Source of the DNA: an uncultured Bacteroides sp.
GTDB lineage: Bacteria; Bacteroidota; Bacteroidia; Chitinophagales; Chitinophagaceae
Assembly: GCA_902168085.1 (NCBI GenBank)
Contig: CABHOP010000022.1
Span: 62,001-126,000, forward strand
Direction: 5' to 3'
DNA: 64,000 nt
Below the pieces are notes generated by a model that was given only the letters and a program-made list of their open reading frames with translations, did not search any database and was not told where the DNA came from. The translations under genes were made by a program, and so were the position numbers. This document shows positions 1 to 9,260 of the stretch, in pieces (position 1 is the first letter of the stretch; every line of letters begins with the position of its first letter).

Positions 1-1455
1 CCCTTTCCAGAAGTTGGCTACTGCAGCGTAGCTGTCATCCATGCTGTTTTTCAACGATTCGTCGAGCAGGCCATCAGCCATTTGCATATTGCCACTTTGC
101 AGTTGCTGCATGGCATAACCATAGGTCACTTTTTGGTACACACGGCGAAACACTTCATCCCTGTTCGTCACCTCTTGCATAATGTTATAGGCTTCCTGGT
201 AACGATTGGTTTTTATCAACAGGTCTGATAGTAGTGTTTTTGCTTCGTCTTTGTGTGCCGATTCCGGGAATGAAGTCAGCAGGTCGTTCACCCTGGTCAG
301 CGCTTCATCGTTATATCCCAATTCATATGATAGCTTCGCTGCCAGTAGCAGTGCCGCCTCACGTTGCGATTGGTTGAACTGCATATCGGCACATATACTG
401 AAAGCATTGCGTGCGCTCATCAGGTCGTTGGTCTTCAGGTAGCAATCGCCCAGCAGGTACATGGCTGTTTGCCCCAGCGAGTCTTCCGCATTGCTCAGTT
501 GCTTGAATTTATCTATTGCCTTGCCCCATTCGGCACCATCATAATAGCAATAGGCCATTTCATACAGTTCCTCTTTACGTATCCTGTCGGTATGCGTATA
601 GTAGTACTCAAAGTATGGCAGCGCTTCCCTGTAGTTCTTATTTTCAAACAATACCTGGGCCGCCAGCAGGTGCAGCTCATTATCGTAGAAAAGCTTGTCG
701 CTGCGTTTCAGCAGGCGTTTGGCTTCTTCCAGCGCCTTGCCCTTCTCACCCATGAAGTAGTATATCTCTGCTATATAGTACGGCACGATGTCTTTGTACT
801 CCTTCTCGTTTTCTATACGCTGAAAGCTTTGCAGGGCATCGGCATAGTTGCCCTGGTTATAGGCCAGCAAGCCAAAGTAGTAGTTGCCCGCTACATAATA
901 CTTGCCATCCAGCTCTTTGATGCCTTGCAACAGTGGTGTGGCTTTATCAAACTGGCGCAGGTTGAAGTAGCAATAGGCAAGCTCAAACTTAGCATTGGCT
1001 ATCTCACGGTTGCTCAGGTTATCAATGCCTGCCATTTCGTAGTATGCCACCGCCTTGCCCGGCATGTTATTACGGAAATAATATTGTGCTACATTGAAGG
1101 CCATGCGCTGCTTGTAAGCAGGGTTGGCCGTAGCCCTGATGAATGCTTCTGCCGTATCTACACAGCCGGCGTCATCCAGCCGCAGTGCTGCCGCCGCCAT
1201 GTAAAAGGCTGCTTCATCCAGGCCGGTTACCTGCCGGTTATATATATCATTCTTATTTTCCTGCAGGTATGTTTTGGCCGATTGCCATGCACTTCTGTAT
1301 TGCCCTTGCTGGAATTGCTCACCCGCCAGTTTCAGCCATTTATGTTCCGGCTGGTACGGCGTGTGCAATTGCGCCGAAGCCTGGCTACTTATCAGTGTTG
1401 CTACTGCTAAGCATACCAGGCTCCGGGGGAATAACTTTTCCTTTCGTATCGTCAT
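1..1455 (-). CDS. Tetratricopeptide-repeat secreted protein, C-terminus cut by window edge
   Basis: This gene is absent from the ORF track because it runs off the window. Read on the minus strand from an ATG at 1455, it gives a continuous frame of about 485 codons. It opens with a signal peptide (basic MTIRKEK, a hydrophobic stretch, then SQASAQ). The rest is helical repeats with TPR-like signatures such as AYCYFNLRQFDKA and YEMAYCYYDGAEWGKAIDKF. TPR arrays are protein-interaction scaffolds, and in Bacteroidota such exported proteins are often cell-envelope factors. The start lies only 14 bases after the stop of the TonB receptor gene, so the two probably form one transcript. The function of this member is unknown. 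Confidence 0.85.
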   Translation of the reverse strand, partial: MTIRKEKLFPRSLVCLAVATLISSQASAQLHTPYQPEHKWLKLAGEQFQQGQYRSAWQSAKTYLQENKNDIYNRQVTGLDEAAFYMAAAALRLDDAGCVDTAEAFIRATANPAYKQRMAFNVAQYYFRNNMPGKAVAYYEMAGIDNLSNREIANAKFELAYCYFNLRQFDKATPLLQGIKELDGKYYVAGNYYFGLLAYNQGNYADALQSFQRIENEKEYKDIVPYYIAEIYYFMGEKGKALEEAKRLLKRSDKLFYDNELHLLAAQVLFENKNYREALPYFEYYYTHTDRIRKEELYEMAYCYYDGAEWGKAIDKFKQLSNAEDSLGQTAMYLLGDCYLKTNDLMSARNAFSICADMQFNQSQREAALLLAAKLSYELGYNDEALTRVNDLLTSFPESAHKDEAKTLLSDLLIKTNRYQEAYNIMQEVTNRDEVFRRVYQKVTYGYAMQQLQSGNMQMADGLLDESLKNSMDDSYAAVANFWKG

Positions 1456-1469
1456 TCAGTTTATTTAAA

Positions 1470-3896
1470 TTAAAATGTCCAGTTCACATTCAGGCTGGGG
1501 AATACCGGTAATTGATAAACGCGAACGTTCTGGTTCCTGTCTATATAGAATATGTTGTTCCTGTCATACACATTGCTCACGCTCAATGTTGTTTCAAGGT
1601 TAGAGTATTTGGCCAGTTTAAATATCTTCTTCACTGATATATCCAAACGGTGATAATCTGAAAGACGGCCACCGTTTATAGAGGTAGCATACATCAGGCC
1701 GGGAGTACCATTCTGCTGGTTTACGTTGGTGCCACCGCCACCGGCTATGGGATTCAGCTTCTCGTAAAAACCTTGCGTTTGTGTGAATGGGAAAGCAGAG
1801 CCATAGTTGAACCTTGCAGATATTTCCCAATCCCTTTTCTTACCGGCAGTATAGGCTGCCAGGGCGTTCATGTTCACCCTGCGGTCGAACGGAGGTGCGT
1901 AGGTTTGCTTTTCAAGCTCATAATTGTACGGATAGATAATGGTGCCATCCGGTTGTTTAACTGGTGTAGAATGAAGCACGTTATCTTTCATTACGATTGT
2001 TTCATACTCTACTTTCTGGTAAGACACTACGCCCCACAGGTACCAGCGTTTTTTATTGTAGCGTGCAGAAAGGTCTATACCATAGGCCTGGCCACTACCT
2101 GCAGTAAAGTTGCCATCGCTGTTAGATACTTTCACACGGCTTAGCTCCATGTTCTGTGAAAAGTTCTTATACCATGGCTCCAGGTTAAACTCTACGTTCT
2201 GTACATCTACTTCTATCCCACCTAATACATGGTAGGCTGTTTGCAGGTTATTGGTCACTTCCTCATTGTCTGTGTTCTTAACCGTTTCGTCCGGGCTTAG
2301 TATAAAGCCGGTAAAGAAGTTTACGATATCCCTGTCGCTCTTGGTACTGATGATGTTCTGAGAATACATACCCGCCGCGGCTTTCAGGCGGACGGTACTG
2401 GTCATGTTATATTTCAGGCCCAGGCGCGGTTCCGGTGACAGCTTATTCAATGCTGCATAATATTGCACCCTCAGGCCCGGTTCAAATACCAGCTTCTCGC
2501 TGAAATTCTTACGATACATGGCATAAAGCGCAGCCAGTGTATGACGGCGGTCTAACGTCGTCAGGGTTCCCGACATTTCATTTTTATAATCCAGCGATGT
2601 ATGGAAGCCACTTACTTCCACACCATACTTCAGCTGGCTATAGCCCGGCAGGAAGTAAGTGAAGTCGATAGCACCTTCAAACCCGTCAATGCCGCTGGTA
2701 CGTGGTGCCGAATTAGCATCCTTAAAGTTGGTATAGTCTATCAGGTATTTTGAGTAAGCAAAGCGGCCGCTTATCAGCGATGAGCTACCGGCAGGCGTTA
2801 CTACGAAGGTGGTACCACCACCATATGCCTTCCAGTTGAAGGTTGCATCCTCGGTATGAGATACAGGGTTCAATATTTTGGCTTTATCGTCAAAACTAAA
2901 ACCGAATACATTCAGCTTACTACCGTTATCACCATTGAAGGTTATTTTACCATACAGGTCGGTAAAGGTATAAGGCAGGCCACTTTTGAAAGGCTCACCG
3001 AAACCACCATATAAAGATTTTGAAGTAGATGCCAGGTAGCTGTGTTTAGCCGTCAGCAGGAAAGTAGTAGATGACCCACCCTCGCGTTTTGCTTTTGCCA
3101 GCGGGCCTTCCAGCATCACACGCGCCATCAGTGGCGATACCGATACCTTACCTGACAAGCGGTTTTTGTTGCCGTCTTTGGTACGCACATCCAGTATGGC
3201 CGATGTACGATTGCCATATTGCGCATTGAAACCCGCGGTTTGTACTTCTACGTTACGGATAGCGTCTGTTTCAAATACAGAGAACAAGCCTATCGTATGG
3301 AAGGGGTTGTATATCGTTACACCATCCAGCAATATACCTGTTTGCGAAGGTGCACCACCACGTATATACAACTGCCCGCCCTGGTCGCCGGTAAATACTA
3401 CACCCGGCACTACCTGCAGGTATTGGGCTATATCCGCCTCGCCACCTGCGCTAGGCAGCAGCTTCATTTCGCGTGGGGTTATATTTATACTACCGGCATT
3501 TATCTGCGTTTGCTTTTCTGTTTTACGAGCCGATATTTCTACGGCTTTCAGTTCCTGGCTCTTCTGCCCCAGGAATAGCTTTCTAGTAATAACCTGCCCT
3601 GCCTTAACAGAGATGGCTACTTTAACACTATCGTATCCTATCAGGCTGGTGAAGAGTGTATAGTCACCCTCCGGTATCTGCGTGATGGAGAAATAACCAT
3701 TCACATCGGTCTGCACCCCTATTTTAGTTCCCAGCAGTATTACATTGGTATATATCACCGGCTCGCCCGATGCTTTGTCGTAAACGAAACCTTTTACGGC
3801 ACCTGTTTTGACGGTTTGGGCAATAGCGGTGGTACCGAAAAGTGCTAATAACAGCACCAGCCATAAGGTTTGCTTTTGGATAGAAGTGGTTTTCAT
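1470..3896 (-). CDS. TonB-dependent outer-membrane receptor with carboxypeptidase regulatory-like domain
   Basis: A TonB-gated outer-membrane transporter of about 808 residues. The start was moved to the ATG at 3896 because it is followed directly by a signal peptide (MKTTSIQKQ, hydrophobic core, AIAQ); the track's upstream extension has no such feature. A carboxypeptidase-D regulatory-like domain follows (GAVKGFVYDKASGEPVIYTNV), then a plug with GGEADIAQYLQVVPGVVFTG and QLYIRGGAPSQTGILLDGV, then a beta-barrel ending in an aromatic residue (NVNWTF). The substrate cannot be told: no SusD-like partner is adjacent, which argues against a classic glycan locus. It is probably co-transcribed with the TPR gene downstream. 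Confidence 0.92.
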   Translation of the reverse strand: MKTTSIQKQTLWLVLLLALFGTTAIAQTVKTGAVKGFVYDKASGEPVIYTNVILLGTKIGVQTDVNGYFSITQIPEGDYTLFTSLIGYDSVKVAISVKAGQVITRKLFLGQKSQELKAVEISARKTEKQTQINAGSINITPREMKLLPSAGGEADIAQYLQVVPGVVFTGDQGGQLYIRGGAPSQTGILLDGVTIYNPFHTIGLFSVFETDAIRNVEVQTAGFNAQYGNRTSAILDVRTKDGNKNRLSGKVSVSPLMARVMLEGPLAKAKREGGSSTTFLLTAKHSYLASTSKSLYGGFGEPFKSGLPYTFTDLYGKITFNGDNGSKLNVFGFSFDDKAKILNPVSHTEDATFNWKAYGGGTTFVVTPAGSSSLISGRFAYSKYLIDYTNFKDANSAPRTSGIDGFEGAIDFTYFLPGYSQLKYGVEVSGFHTSLDYKNEMSGTLTTLDRRHTLAALYAMYRKNFSEKLVFEPGLRVQYYAALNKLSPEPRLGLKYNMTSTVRLKAAAGMYSQNIISTKSDRDIVNFFTGFILSPDETVKNTDNEEVTNNLQTAYHVLGGIEVDVQNVEFNLEPWYKNFSQNMELSRVKVSNSDGNFTAGSGQAYGIDLSARYNKKRWYLWGVVSYQKVEYETIVMKDNVLHSTPVKQPDGTIIYPYNYELEKQTYAPPFDRRVNMNALAAYTAGKKRDWEISARFNYGSAFPFTQTQGFYEKLNPIAGGGGTNVNQQNGTPGLMYATSINGGRLSDYHRLDISVKKIFKLAKYSNLETTLSVSNVYDRNNIFYIDRNQNVRVYQLPVFPSLNVNWTF

Positions 3897-4061
3897 TAAA
3901 TGAATATTAAAATTTGCCCCGAAAAATAGTCTTTTATATTTATTCCTGAAGCGCAACAAAGATAGGAATTACACTACAGTGACCAAAAGCAGTTATCTAC
4001 ACATTTCCAGATATTTAGGCATATAATTTTTGTCATCTCATTGTTTGCTTAATATTGTTAT

Positions 4062-5570
4062 ATGAAACTGTTCACAGCTTCTCAGATAAAGGCTTGCGAT
4101 GCCTACACCATACATGCCTCGTCCATATCATCTTTCGACCTGATGGAACGTGCCGCTGCACGCTGTGTAGAGTGGCTGACGGCACATCAACCCAAAGACA
4201 CCGTATTTGTGGTGCTCTGTGGCAGCGGCAACAATGGCGGCGATGGACTGGCCATTACACGCATGCTGCACCGCATGGGCTATGGCGTAAAGGCTTTTCT
4301 ACTGCAATTTGCCGATAAACTATCGGAAGACTGCGAGATGAACCTGAAGAAGCTGCAGCATATAGATGCATCGCTGGTAGAGATACTGCAACCGGATGCC
4401 TTTATAACCGACATACCTGCCAACATCGTCATCGTAGATGCCATATTGGGTACCGGGCTGAACCGAGCGGTAGAGGGCTGGGTAGCCGATTTTATTAACC
4501 ACATCAACCAACTACCCAACAGGAAGATAGCTATAGATATACCCAGCGGCATGCCCGGCGACACCATACCTGCCGATACGGAACAGGTATTGGGCGTAGA
4601 TCATACCCTTAGCTTCCAGTTTTACAAACGTGCCTTCCTGCATCCCGAAACGGGCAGGCTGGCGGGTGATATACATATATTAGATATTGACCTGAACCAG
4701 ACTTTTATAGAAGCCACTGCTACTAATTATAACGTGATAGACAGCCTAATTGCCGGGAGCATCTATAAGCCACGCCAACCGTTTTCTCACAAAGGCACTT
4801 ACGGCACTGCTTTACTGGTAGGTGGCAGCCACGGGATGATGGGTGCTATCACACTATCTGCCAAAGCTGCGATGCGGGCCGGTGCCGGTAAGGTAAGGGC
4901 CTTAGCGCCGGAATGTGGCTATACCATTTTACAGACAGCCGTGCCAGAAGCGATGTTTATCACCAAGGGAGATAAGTACATATCGGCCATTAGTGGATAT
5001 ACAGACGATGATAAAATAGGCATTGGCCCCGGCATGGGCACACATGAATATACCATCAAGGCCTTTGCCGATTTCATAGAGACCTATAAAAACCCATTGG
5101 TTATAGATGCCGATGCCATCAATATACTGGCTAAGCAACCGGAGCTATTACACAAGATACCTGCCGATAGCATCATAACGCCCCACCCCAAAGAGTTTGA
5201 AAAGCTGTTTGGGAAAACGGGCAATAGCATGCAGCGGCTGGAACTGGCACGCACACAGGCTATGCGCTACAATATCTACATTATCCTCAAAGACCGGTAC
5301 AGCGCTGTAGTAACCCCCGAAGGTGAATGCTGGTATAACATAACCGGAAATGCCGGCATGGCTACAGGCGGCAGCGGCGATGTACTTACAGGCATTCTTA
5401 CGTCCCTGCTGGCACAAGGTTATTCATCTTATGATGCTGCATTGCTGGGTGTATACATTCACGGCCGTGCAGGAGACCTTGCTGCCGAAGCCATATCGCA
5501 GGAAGCTTTGATAGCGGGTGATATTGTGAATGAACTGGGGAGTGTGTATAAAGAACTTGCTGCAAGCTGA
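4062..5570 (+). CDS. nnrDE: Bifunctional NAD(P)H-hydrate epimerase / ADP-dependent NAD(P)H-hydrate dehydratase
   Basis: A metabolite-repair enzyme that restores hydrated NADH and NADPH. The N-terminal half (about residues 1-205) is a YjeF_N epimerase domain with GSGNNGGDGL and the helix FDLMERAAARCVEW. The C-terminal half (about 220-500) is the ribokinase-like dehydratase with GGSHGMMGA, IGPGMG, the HPKEFEKLFG segment and the ATP-site motif ATGGSGDVLTG. The length of 502 residues is normal for the fused form. The ATG at 4062 gives the expected N-terminus. It is transcribed divergently from the TonB receptor and stands alone. No odd features were seen. Confidence 0.96.
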   Translation: MKLFTASQIKACDAYTIHASSISSFDLMERAAARCVEWLTAHQPKDTVFVVLCGSGNNGGDGLAITRMLHRMGYGVKAFLLQFADKLSEDCEMNLKKLQHIDASLVEILQPDAFITDIPANIVIVDAILGTGLNRAVEGWVADFINHINQLPNRKIAIDIPSGMPGDTIPADTEQVLGVDHTLSFQFYKRAFLHPETGRLAGDIHILDIDLNQTFIEATATNYNVIDSLIAGSIYKPRQPFSHKGTYGTALLVGGSHGMMGAITLSAKAAMRAGAGKVRALAPECGYTILQTAVPEAMFITKGDKYISAISGYTDDDKIGIGPGMGTHEYTIKAFADFIETYKNPLVIDADAINILAKQPELLHKIPADSIITPHPKEFEKLFGKTGNSMQRLELARTQAMRYNIYIILKDRYSAVVTPEGECWYNITGNAGMATGGSGDVLTGILTSLLAQGYSSYDAALLGVYIHGRAGDLAAEAISQEALIAGDIVNELGSVYKELAAS

Positions 5571-5572
5571 AA

Positions 5573-6052
5573 CTACTTCCCTTCCATCTTCAACAATGCT
5601 TCCAGCACGGTGTAGGTAGCGGGGCAAACGGTGGCGTTTTTCAATGTCAATTGTACGCGCTTTAGTAGTACATCTTCATCGGTGTACGGATAGCGGCGGC
5701 AGTCGCTGGGGCGGTCTTCGTAGATGTTGCAGGTATTATCAGCCGCCAGGAATGGGCAGGGCGATTGCTTTACCACATAGTCGCCATCGGTATCTAAGCG
5801 CAGGTAGGTAGCTGCAAAATCACCTTCTTTCATGCGCAGCACTTTGGCTATGCGCTTAATATCGGGCTGTTTGAAACGGGGGGAGTAATTTTTGCAGCAG
5901 TTGGCACATTCCAGGCAGTCTATCTTGCTAAAGGCTTCTTCATGCAGGTCCGGCAGGGCTTTCAGCATCTTGTTCCTGTTGCCTTTCTCCAGCAGCCTTT
6001 TGTAAGCTTTCTGGTGTTCCTTCGCTTCCTTTTCCCAGTTTTGCGGAATCAT
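5573..6052 (-). CDS. YkgJ family cysteine-cluster protein
   Basis: A 159-residue protein with the cysteine spacing of the YkgJ / zinc- or iron-chelating family: CLECANCC near residue 46, CPFLAADNTCNIYEDRPSDCRRYPY in the middle, and a late CPAT. The N-terminus is a charged helix. The family probably binds a metal or an iron-sulfur cluster; no reaction is established. It is convergent with nnrDE, with the two stops two bases apart, so mutual termination or antisense overlap is likely. Upstream lies a block of intergenic repeats that separates it from parB. Confidence 0.88.
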   Translation of the reverse strand: MIPQNWEKEAKEHQKAYKRLLEKGNRNKMLKALPDLHEEAFSKIDCLECANCCKNYSPRFKQPDIKRIAKVLRMKEGDFAATYLRLDTDGDYVVKQSPCPFLAADNTCNIYEDRPSDCRRYPYTDEDVLLKRVQLTLKNATVCPATYTVLEALLKMEGK

Positions 6053-6054
6053 TT

Positions 6055-6147
6055 GCTCCCTCCTGGCCTCCCCCCAAGGGGGAGGAAGTAGTTTTGTGGT
6101 TATAATTAATACTATCGCCCCTCCCGGCCTCCCCCAAGGGGAGAAAA
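6055..6147. repeat. Two copies of a GC-rich hairpin repeat
   Basis: Two imperfect direct copies, at about 6055-6089 and 6117-6147, share the core GGCCTCCCCCAAGGGG. Each core can fold on itself (CCTCCCCC against GGGGGAGG). They lie between parB and the cysteine-cluster gene and code for nothing plausible. Copies like this are interspersed in some Bacteroidota genomes; that is recalled knowledge and was not tested here. Confidence 0.7.
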
Positions 6148-6149
6148 TG

Positions 6150-6197
6150 GTTAATTGATTAACAAGTCAACTAATCAACCAATCAACAGGTCAACTA
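6150..6197. repeat. Degenerate short tandem repeat, TTGATTRGTTGAC-like
   Basis: On the minus strand the sequence reads as successive variants of TTGATTGGTTGATTAG and TTGACTTGTTAATC. The stretch sits directly against the 3' end of parB and reaches its last codon. No hairpin or coding potential was seen. It looks like replication-slippage repeat or a degraded interspersed element. Confidence 0.55.
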
Positions 6198-7124
6198 AAG
6201 GCTCATTTTTTCCATGATGCGCTCCAGGTCGGTATCGTTATAGAACTCTATCACAATCTTACCCTTGCCGTTCTTCTTCCTGTCCAGCTTTACGCGGGTA
6301 CTGAAGTGAGAAGCCATATTGTCTTCTATACGCTTGTATGCAGGTGGTATCTTATTGGTTGGTGCAGCGGATGCCACCGGTTTTTCAGCACCACTGGCCA
6401 TATTCTTCACCAGTTGTTCTACTTGCCTTACCGAAAGACCTTTCTGCATGGCTTCACGGTATACATACAGTTGCTCATCTACCTTATCAAGCCCTATGAT
6501 GGCACGTGCGTGGCCCATGCTCAGCTGGCCATCGCGTACCGACTTCTGCACATCGGGCGGCAGCTTCAGCAGTCGCAGGTAGTTGGTAACCGTGCTGCGG
6601 TCTTTCTTCATGCGTTCTGCCACTTGTTCCTGTGTCAGGTCGCATTCATCCATCAGCCTTTTATAGCTCAGTGATATTTCTATCGCATTCAGGTCTTCGC
6701 GCTGCAGGTTTTCCAGCAGGGCCATTTCCAGCATCTGCTGGTCATCGGCCGTGCGGATGTAGGCAGGTATATCCTTCAGGCCCGCCATGCGCGATGCGCG
6801 CCAGCGGCGTTCGCCCGATATCAGTTGATATGTAGTAGCGCCCACCTTTACCACCGTCACCGGCTGAATGATATCGTGCAGCTTGATGCTTTCTGATAAT
6901 TCCTTCAGCGCCTGCTCGTCAAAATCGTGACGGGGCTGCTTGGGGTTCACTTCTATCTGATCGATAGGTATACGCGTGATGCTGCCTGCTGCCGGGGTGT
7001 TATTACCAGATACCGATGGGGGTACAGAACCGGTTTCCGAAGGCCCTTTCATTTCCTCATCAATGGTATTCAGCAATGCGCGAATACCTTTTCCTAATGC
7101 TTGCTTCTTATTGGTCTGCGACAT
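6195..7124 (-). CDS. parB: ParB/Spo0J chromosome-partitioning protein
   Basis: The centromere-binding CTPase that loads at parS sites and acts with ParA in origin segregation. The order is: a basic N-terminal peptide (KKQALGKGIRALL), the ParB/sulfiredoxin-like domain with IPIDQIEVNPKQPRHDF and GERRWRASRMAGLKDIPAYIR, the NLQREDLNAIE segment, a helix-turn-helix (LTQEQVAERMKKDRSTVTNYLRLLKLP), and a C-terminal dimerisation region. The start is placed at the ATG at 7124 because the track start at 7139 is a TTG. The reading frame overlaps the 3' end of parA by 17 bases, so the pair is translationally coupled. No full parS was recognised nearby. Confidence 0.95.
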   Translation of the reverse strand: MSQTNKKQALGKGIRALLNTIDEEMKGPSETGSVPPSVSGNNTPAAGSITRIPIDQIEVNPKQPRHDFDEQALKELSESIKLHDIIQPVTVVKVGATTYQLISGERRWRASRMAGLKDIPAYIRTADDQQMLEMALLENLQREDLNAIEISLSYKRLMDECDLTQEQVAERMKKDRSTVTNYLRLLKLPPDVQKSVRDGQLSMGHARAIIGLDKVDEQLYVYREAMQKGLSVRQVEQLVKNMASGAEKPVASAAPTNKIPPAYKRIEDNMASHFSTRVKLDRKKNGKGKIVIEFYNDTDLERIMEKMSL

Positions 7125-7932
7125 GGTCGTCGGTTTCAAATATTTTGTCTTCGTTCTTTATTTTGGTCAGGTTGTTCTTCTGCAATATCTCTTTTGCCAG
7201 ATTGAGATAATTGACAGCGCCGGTACTTTCCGCATCATACATCAATGCAGGGGTGCCAAAGCTTGGCGCCTCTCCCAGGCGAGTGTTGCGGTGTACGATG
7301 GTATCGAACACCAACTCGCCAAAGTGGTTTTTAATTTCTTCCACCACCTGGTTGCTCAGGCGCAGACGGCCATCGTACATCGTCATCAGGATACCTTCAA
7401 TTTGCAGGTCGGTATTGATGCGGGTTTGTACTATTTTGATGGTGTTCAGCAATTTGCCCAAGCCTTCCAGGGCGAAGTATTCGCACTGTACGGGTATCAC
7501 CACGCTATCGGCAGCTGTAAGGGCATTTACCGTTATCAGGCCCAGCGATGGCGAACAGTCTATAATTATGAAATCAAAATTCTTACGTTGCTCTTCCAGT
7601 GCATTGCGCATTACATGCTCCCTGTTGGGGTGATGTATCAGCTCTATTTCCGCACCTACCAGGTCCAGGTGGCTGGGCACCAGGTACAGGTTGGGCGTGC
7701 CTGTTTCCAGTATCACCTGCGATGCCGGTGTATCATTCACCATGCAATCGTACAGGCTCACCTGTATATTCTTCAGGTCGAAGCCATTACCCGTGGTACT
7801 ATTGGCCTGGGGGTCGGCATCTACCAGCAGTGTTTTATACTCCAGCACAGCCAGGCTTGCAGCCAGGTTGATGGCTGTAGTGGTCTTCCCTACTCCTCCC
7901 TTTTGGTTCGCTATCGCAATTACTTTCGCCAT
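7108..7932 (-). CDS. parA: ParA/Soj chromosome-partitioning ATPase
   Basis: A Walker-type ATPase that drives segregation with ParB. The deviant Walker A KGGVGKTTT is at the N-terminus, followed by LLVDADPQANST, the IIDCSPSLGLITVNAL switch region, and the VIPVQCEYFALEGLGKLL motif typical of chromosomal Soj-type proteins. The ATG at 7932 is preferred over the GTG two codons earlier. The length of about 274 residues is normal for the short form, which lacks an N-terminal DNA-binding domain. It is first in the parAB operon, and its 3' end overlaps parB. Confidence 0.96.
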   Translation of the reverse strand: MAKVIAIANQKGGVGKTTTAINLAASLAVLEYKTLLVDADPQANSTTGNGFDLKNIQVSLYDCMVNDTPASQVILETGTPNLYLVPSHLDLVGAEIELIHHPNREHVMRNALEEQRKNFDFIIIDCSPSLGLITVNALTAADSVVIPVQCEYFALEGLGKLLNTIKIVQTRINTDLQIEGILMTMYDGRLRLSNQVVEEIKNHFGELVFDTIVHRNTRLGEAPSFGTPALMYDAESTGAVNYLNLAKEILQKNNLTKIKNEDKIFETDDHVADQ

Positions 7933-7976
7933 TGTCACTTATGTTTTCCTTTCTATTGAGATAAGGTGAATTATTA

Positions 7977-8657
7977 TTATATATCTATCGTTTTACCAAT
8001 GGTTGGCAAAATAAGCTCTTTTCCTGCGGCCTTGAATGCCTGCATAGCTGCATCATGGTCTATTTTGATATAGCCAAAGGTATCGAAGTGCACACCTATG
8101 ATTTTATCGCATTCTATAAACCCGGCAGCTATCACCGCATCTTCCGCATTCATAGTAAAGTGCCCGCCGATGGGTAGCAGTGCAAAATCGAGCTTTGCAA
8201 AGTACCGGGGTATCAGCTGCATATCCAGCATCAGGCAGGTATCGCCGGAGTAGTAGAAGTTGCCTTCTGCCGTTTTGATAACAAAGCCTGCCGGGTTGCC
8301 GCCATAGGTGCCATCGGGCATCGAGCTGCTGTGGCCTGCTATTACCATGCGCACCTCACCAAATTCGGTTTTCATCAGCCCCATGTTCATACCTATGGTG
8401 TTGCTATAACCCTTGCCGTTCACCCAGTTTTCTACTTCGGGCGAGCAGATGACTGTAGCATTCGTATTTTTAGCTACCGTTAGCAAGTCCCCCACGTGGT
8501 CGCCATGGCCATGCGAAGCCAGTATATAATCGGCCTGTAAGCTATTGACATCTATATCTTTAGCCAGCTCATTACCTGTAATAAACGGATCGAACAGCAG
8601 TTTTTTACCTGCAACCTCTACCATAAAGCAGGACTGGCCATAATATGTGAAACGCAT
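7977..8657 (-). CDS. Metallo-beta-lactamase-fold metal-dependent hydrolase (UPF0173-like)
   Basis: A cytoplasmic MBL-fold protein of about 226 residues. The N-terminus MRFTYYGQSCFMVEV at the ATG at 8657 matches the family start; the track start eleven codons earlier is a GTG. The metal-site motif ASHGHGDHVGD is intact, with later histidines in MVIAGHSSSM, GGHFTMNAEDA and IGVHFDTFG. The family's substrate is generally unknown. It lies just upstream of parAB on the same strand with a gap of 44 bases and may be co-transcribed with it. Confidence 0.9.
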   Translation of the reverse strand: MRFTYYGQSCFMVEVAGKKLLFDPFITGNELAKDIDVNSLQADYILASHGHGDHVGDLLTVAKNTNATVICSPEVENWVNGKGYSNTIGMNMGLMKTEFGEVRMVIAGHSSSMPDGTYGGNPAGFVIKTAEGNFYYSGDTCLMLDMQLIPRYFAKLDFALLPIGGHFTMNAEDAVIAAGFIECDKIIGVHFDTFGYIKIDHDAAMQAFKAAGKELILPTIGKTIDI

Positions 8658-9056
8658 GGATTTGTGTGGTTGAAAAAAACGGTCTTCCACAAAAATAATG
8701 TTCCACGGTGATTTTTATGAAACATTAAGAGGATTGTGGATAATTAAGTCGGCAGTCAATATTCGCAAGTCCGCAGTTAGCAACCAAAATTGTTCCAAAC
8801 GGTTCCGATTTCATGGAAGCATACAGCAATACCTTACAATGTATTGATTTTCAATTCAGTTTCCGCATTTTATTTCCGATTGTTTCCGGTTTTATGCTGC
8901 CGGTAAAAGAAACAATTGTTGTGATTTGTTGTGAAATCACCGGTTTTATTTTCCCTTATGTGTTTACGATAAAATAATCCTGCTGCACGTTTTCAATCGC
9001 CTTCAAAGAACTATAGCAAATATACGTAAAATAGCGATGAGTTGTACATAATGCGA
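8658..9056. other. Non-coding stretch
   Basis: About 400 bases between the hydrolase start and the terminator of the small peptide gene. It holds repeated fragments of TTCCGATT and GTTTCCGGTTTTA but no open frame with coding character. A half-site resembling parS (TGTTCCACG near 8698) is not completed. Confidence 0.4.
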
Positions 9057-9080
9057 AAGGCCTGCCATATGGCAAGCCTT
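9057..9080 (-). terminator. Hairpin terminator of the 40-aa peptide gene
   Basis: A near-perfect inverted repeat, AAGGCCTGCCAT against ATGGCAAGCCTT, with one internal mismatch. It sits 25 bases past the stop of the 40-codon gene on the minus strand. The following U-tract is weak (CTTTCGC). Confidence 0.65.
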
Positions 9081-9104
9081 CGTTATATAAGGTTTGGAAA
9101 ATTA

Positions 9105-9227
9105 TTATTTGCGGGCAACGGTGTATGACATATCGTGCGTGGCGGCAGCAGCTACGGCGGCTGTGTTTTGTTGCTTAACCACGTAAGCTGAAAACAGGAT
9201 GAATGCTATCGCGATGATCTTTGCCAT
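9105..9227 (-). CDS. 40-residue secreted-type small peptide
   Basis: Too short for the ORF track. The ATG at 9227 opens MAKIIAIAFILFSAYVVKQQ, a signal-peptide-like segment, and then about 20 residues rich in alanine ending THDMSYTVARK. The first 21 residues match the signal peptide of the gene at 32817 at 15 positions (I/LAIAFILxSAYxxKxQN), and the promoter and leader also match. The gene has its own promoter region upstream and hairpin downstream. I infer a real monocistronic gene whose product is exported or membrane-inserted. Its role is unknown; it could be a truncated paralogue of the 32817 protein. Confidence 0.75.
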   Translation of the reverse strand: MAKIIAIAFILFSAYVVKQQNTAAVAAAATHDMSYTVARK

Positions 9228-9260
9228 TGTGTTTGTTATTTATAGTGTGTGTTTGTTTGA

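Noticed and set aside
364-1410. 348-aa plus-strand ORF in the track
   Set aside because: It is the shadow of the minus-strand TPR gene, which reads as a coherent signal-peptide and repeat protein. The plus ORF has no recognisable domain.
8696-8712. Possible parS site
   Set aside because: TGTTCCACG is only one half. The second half is GTGATTTTT and not the required inverted copy.
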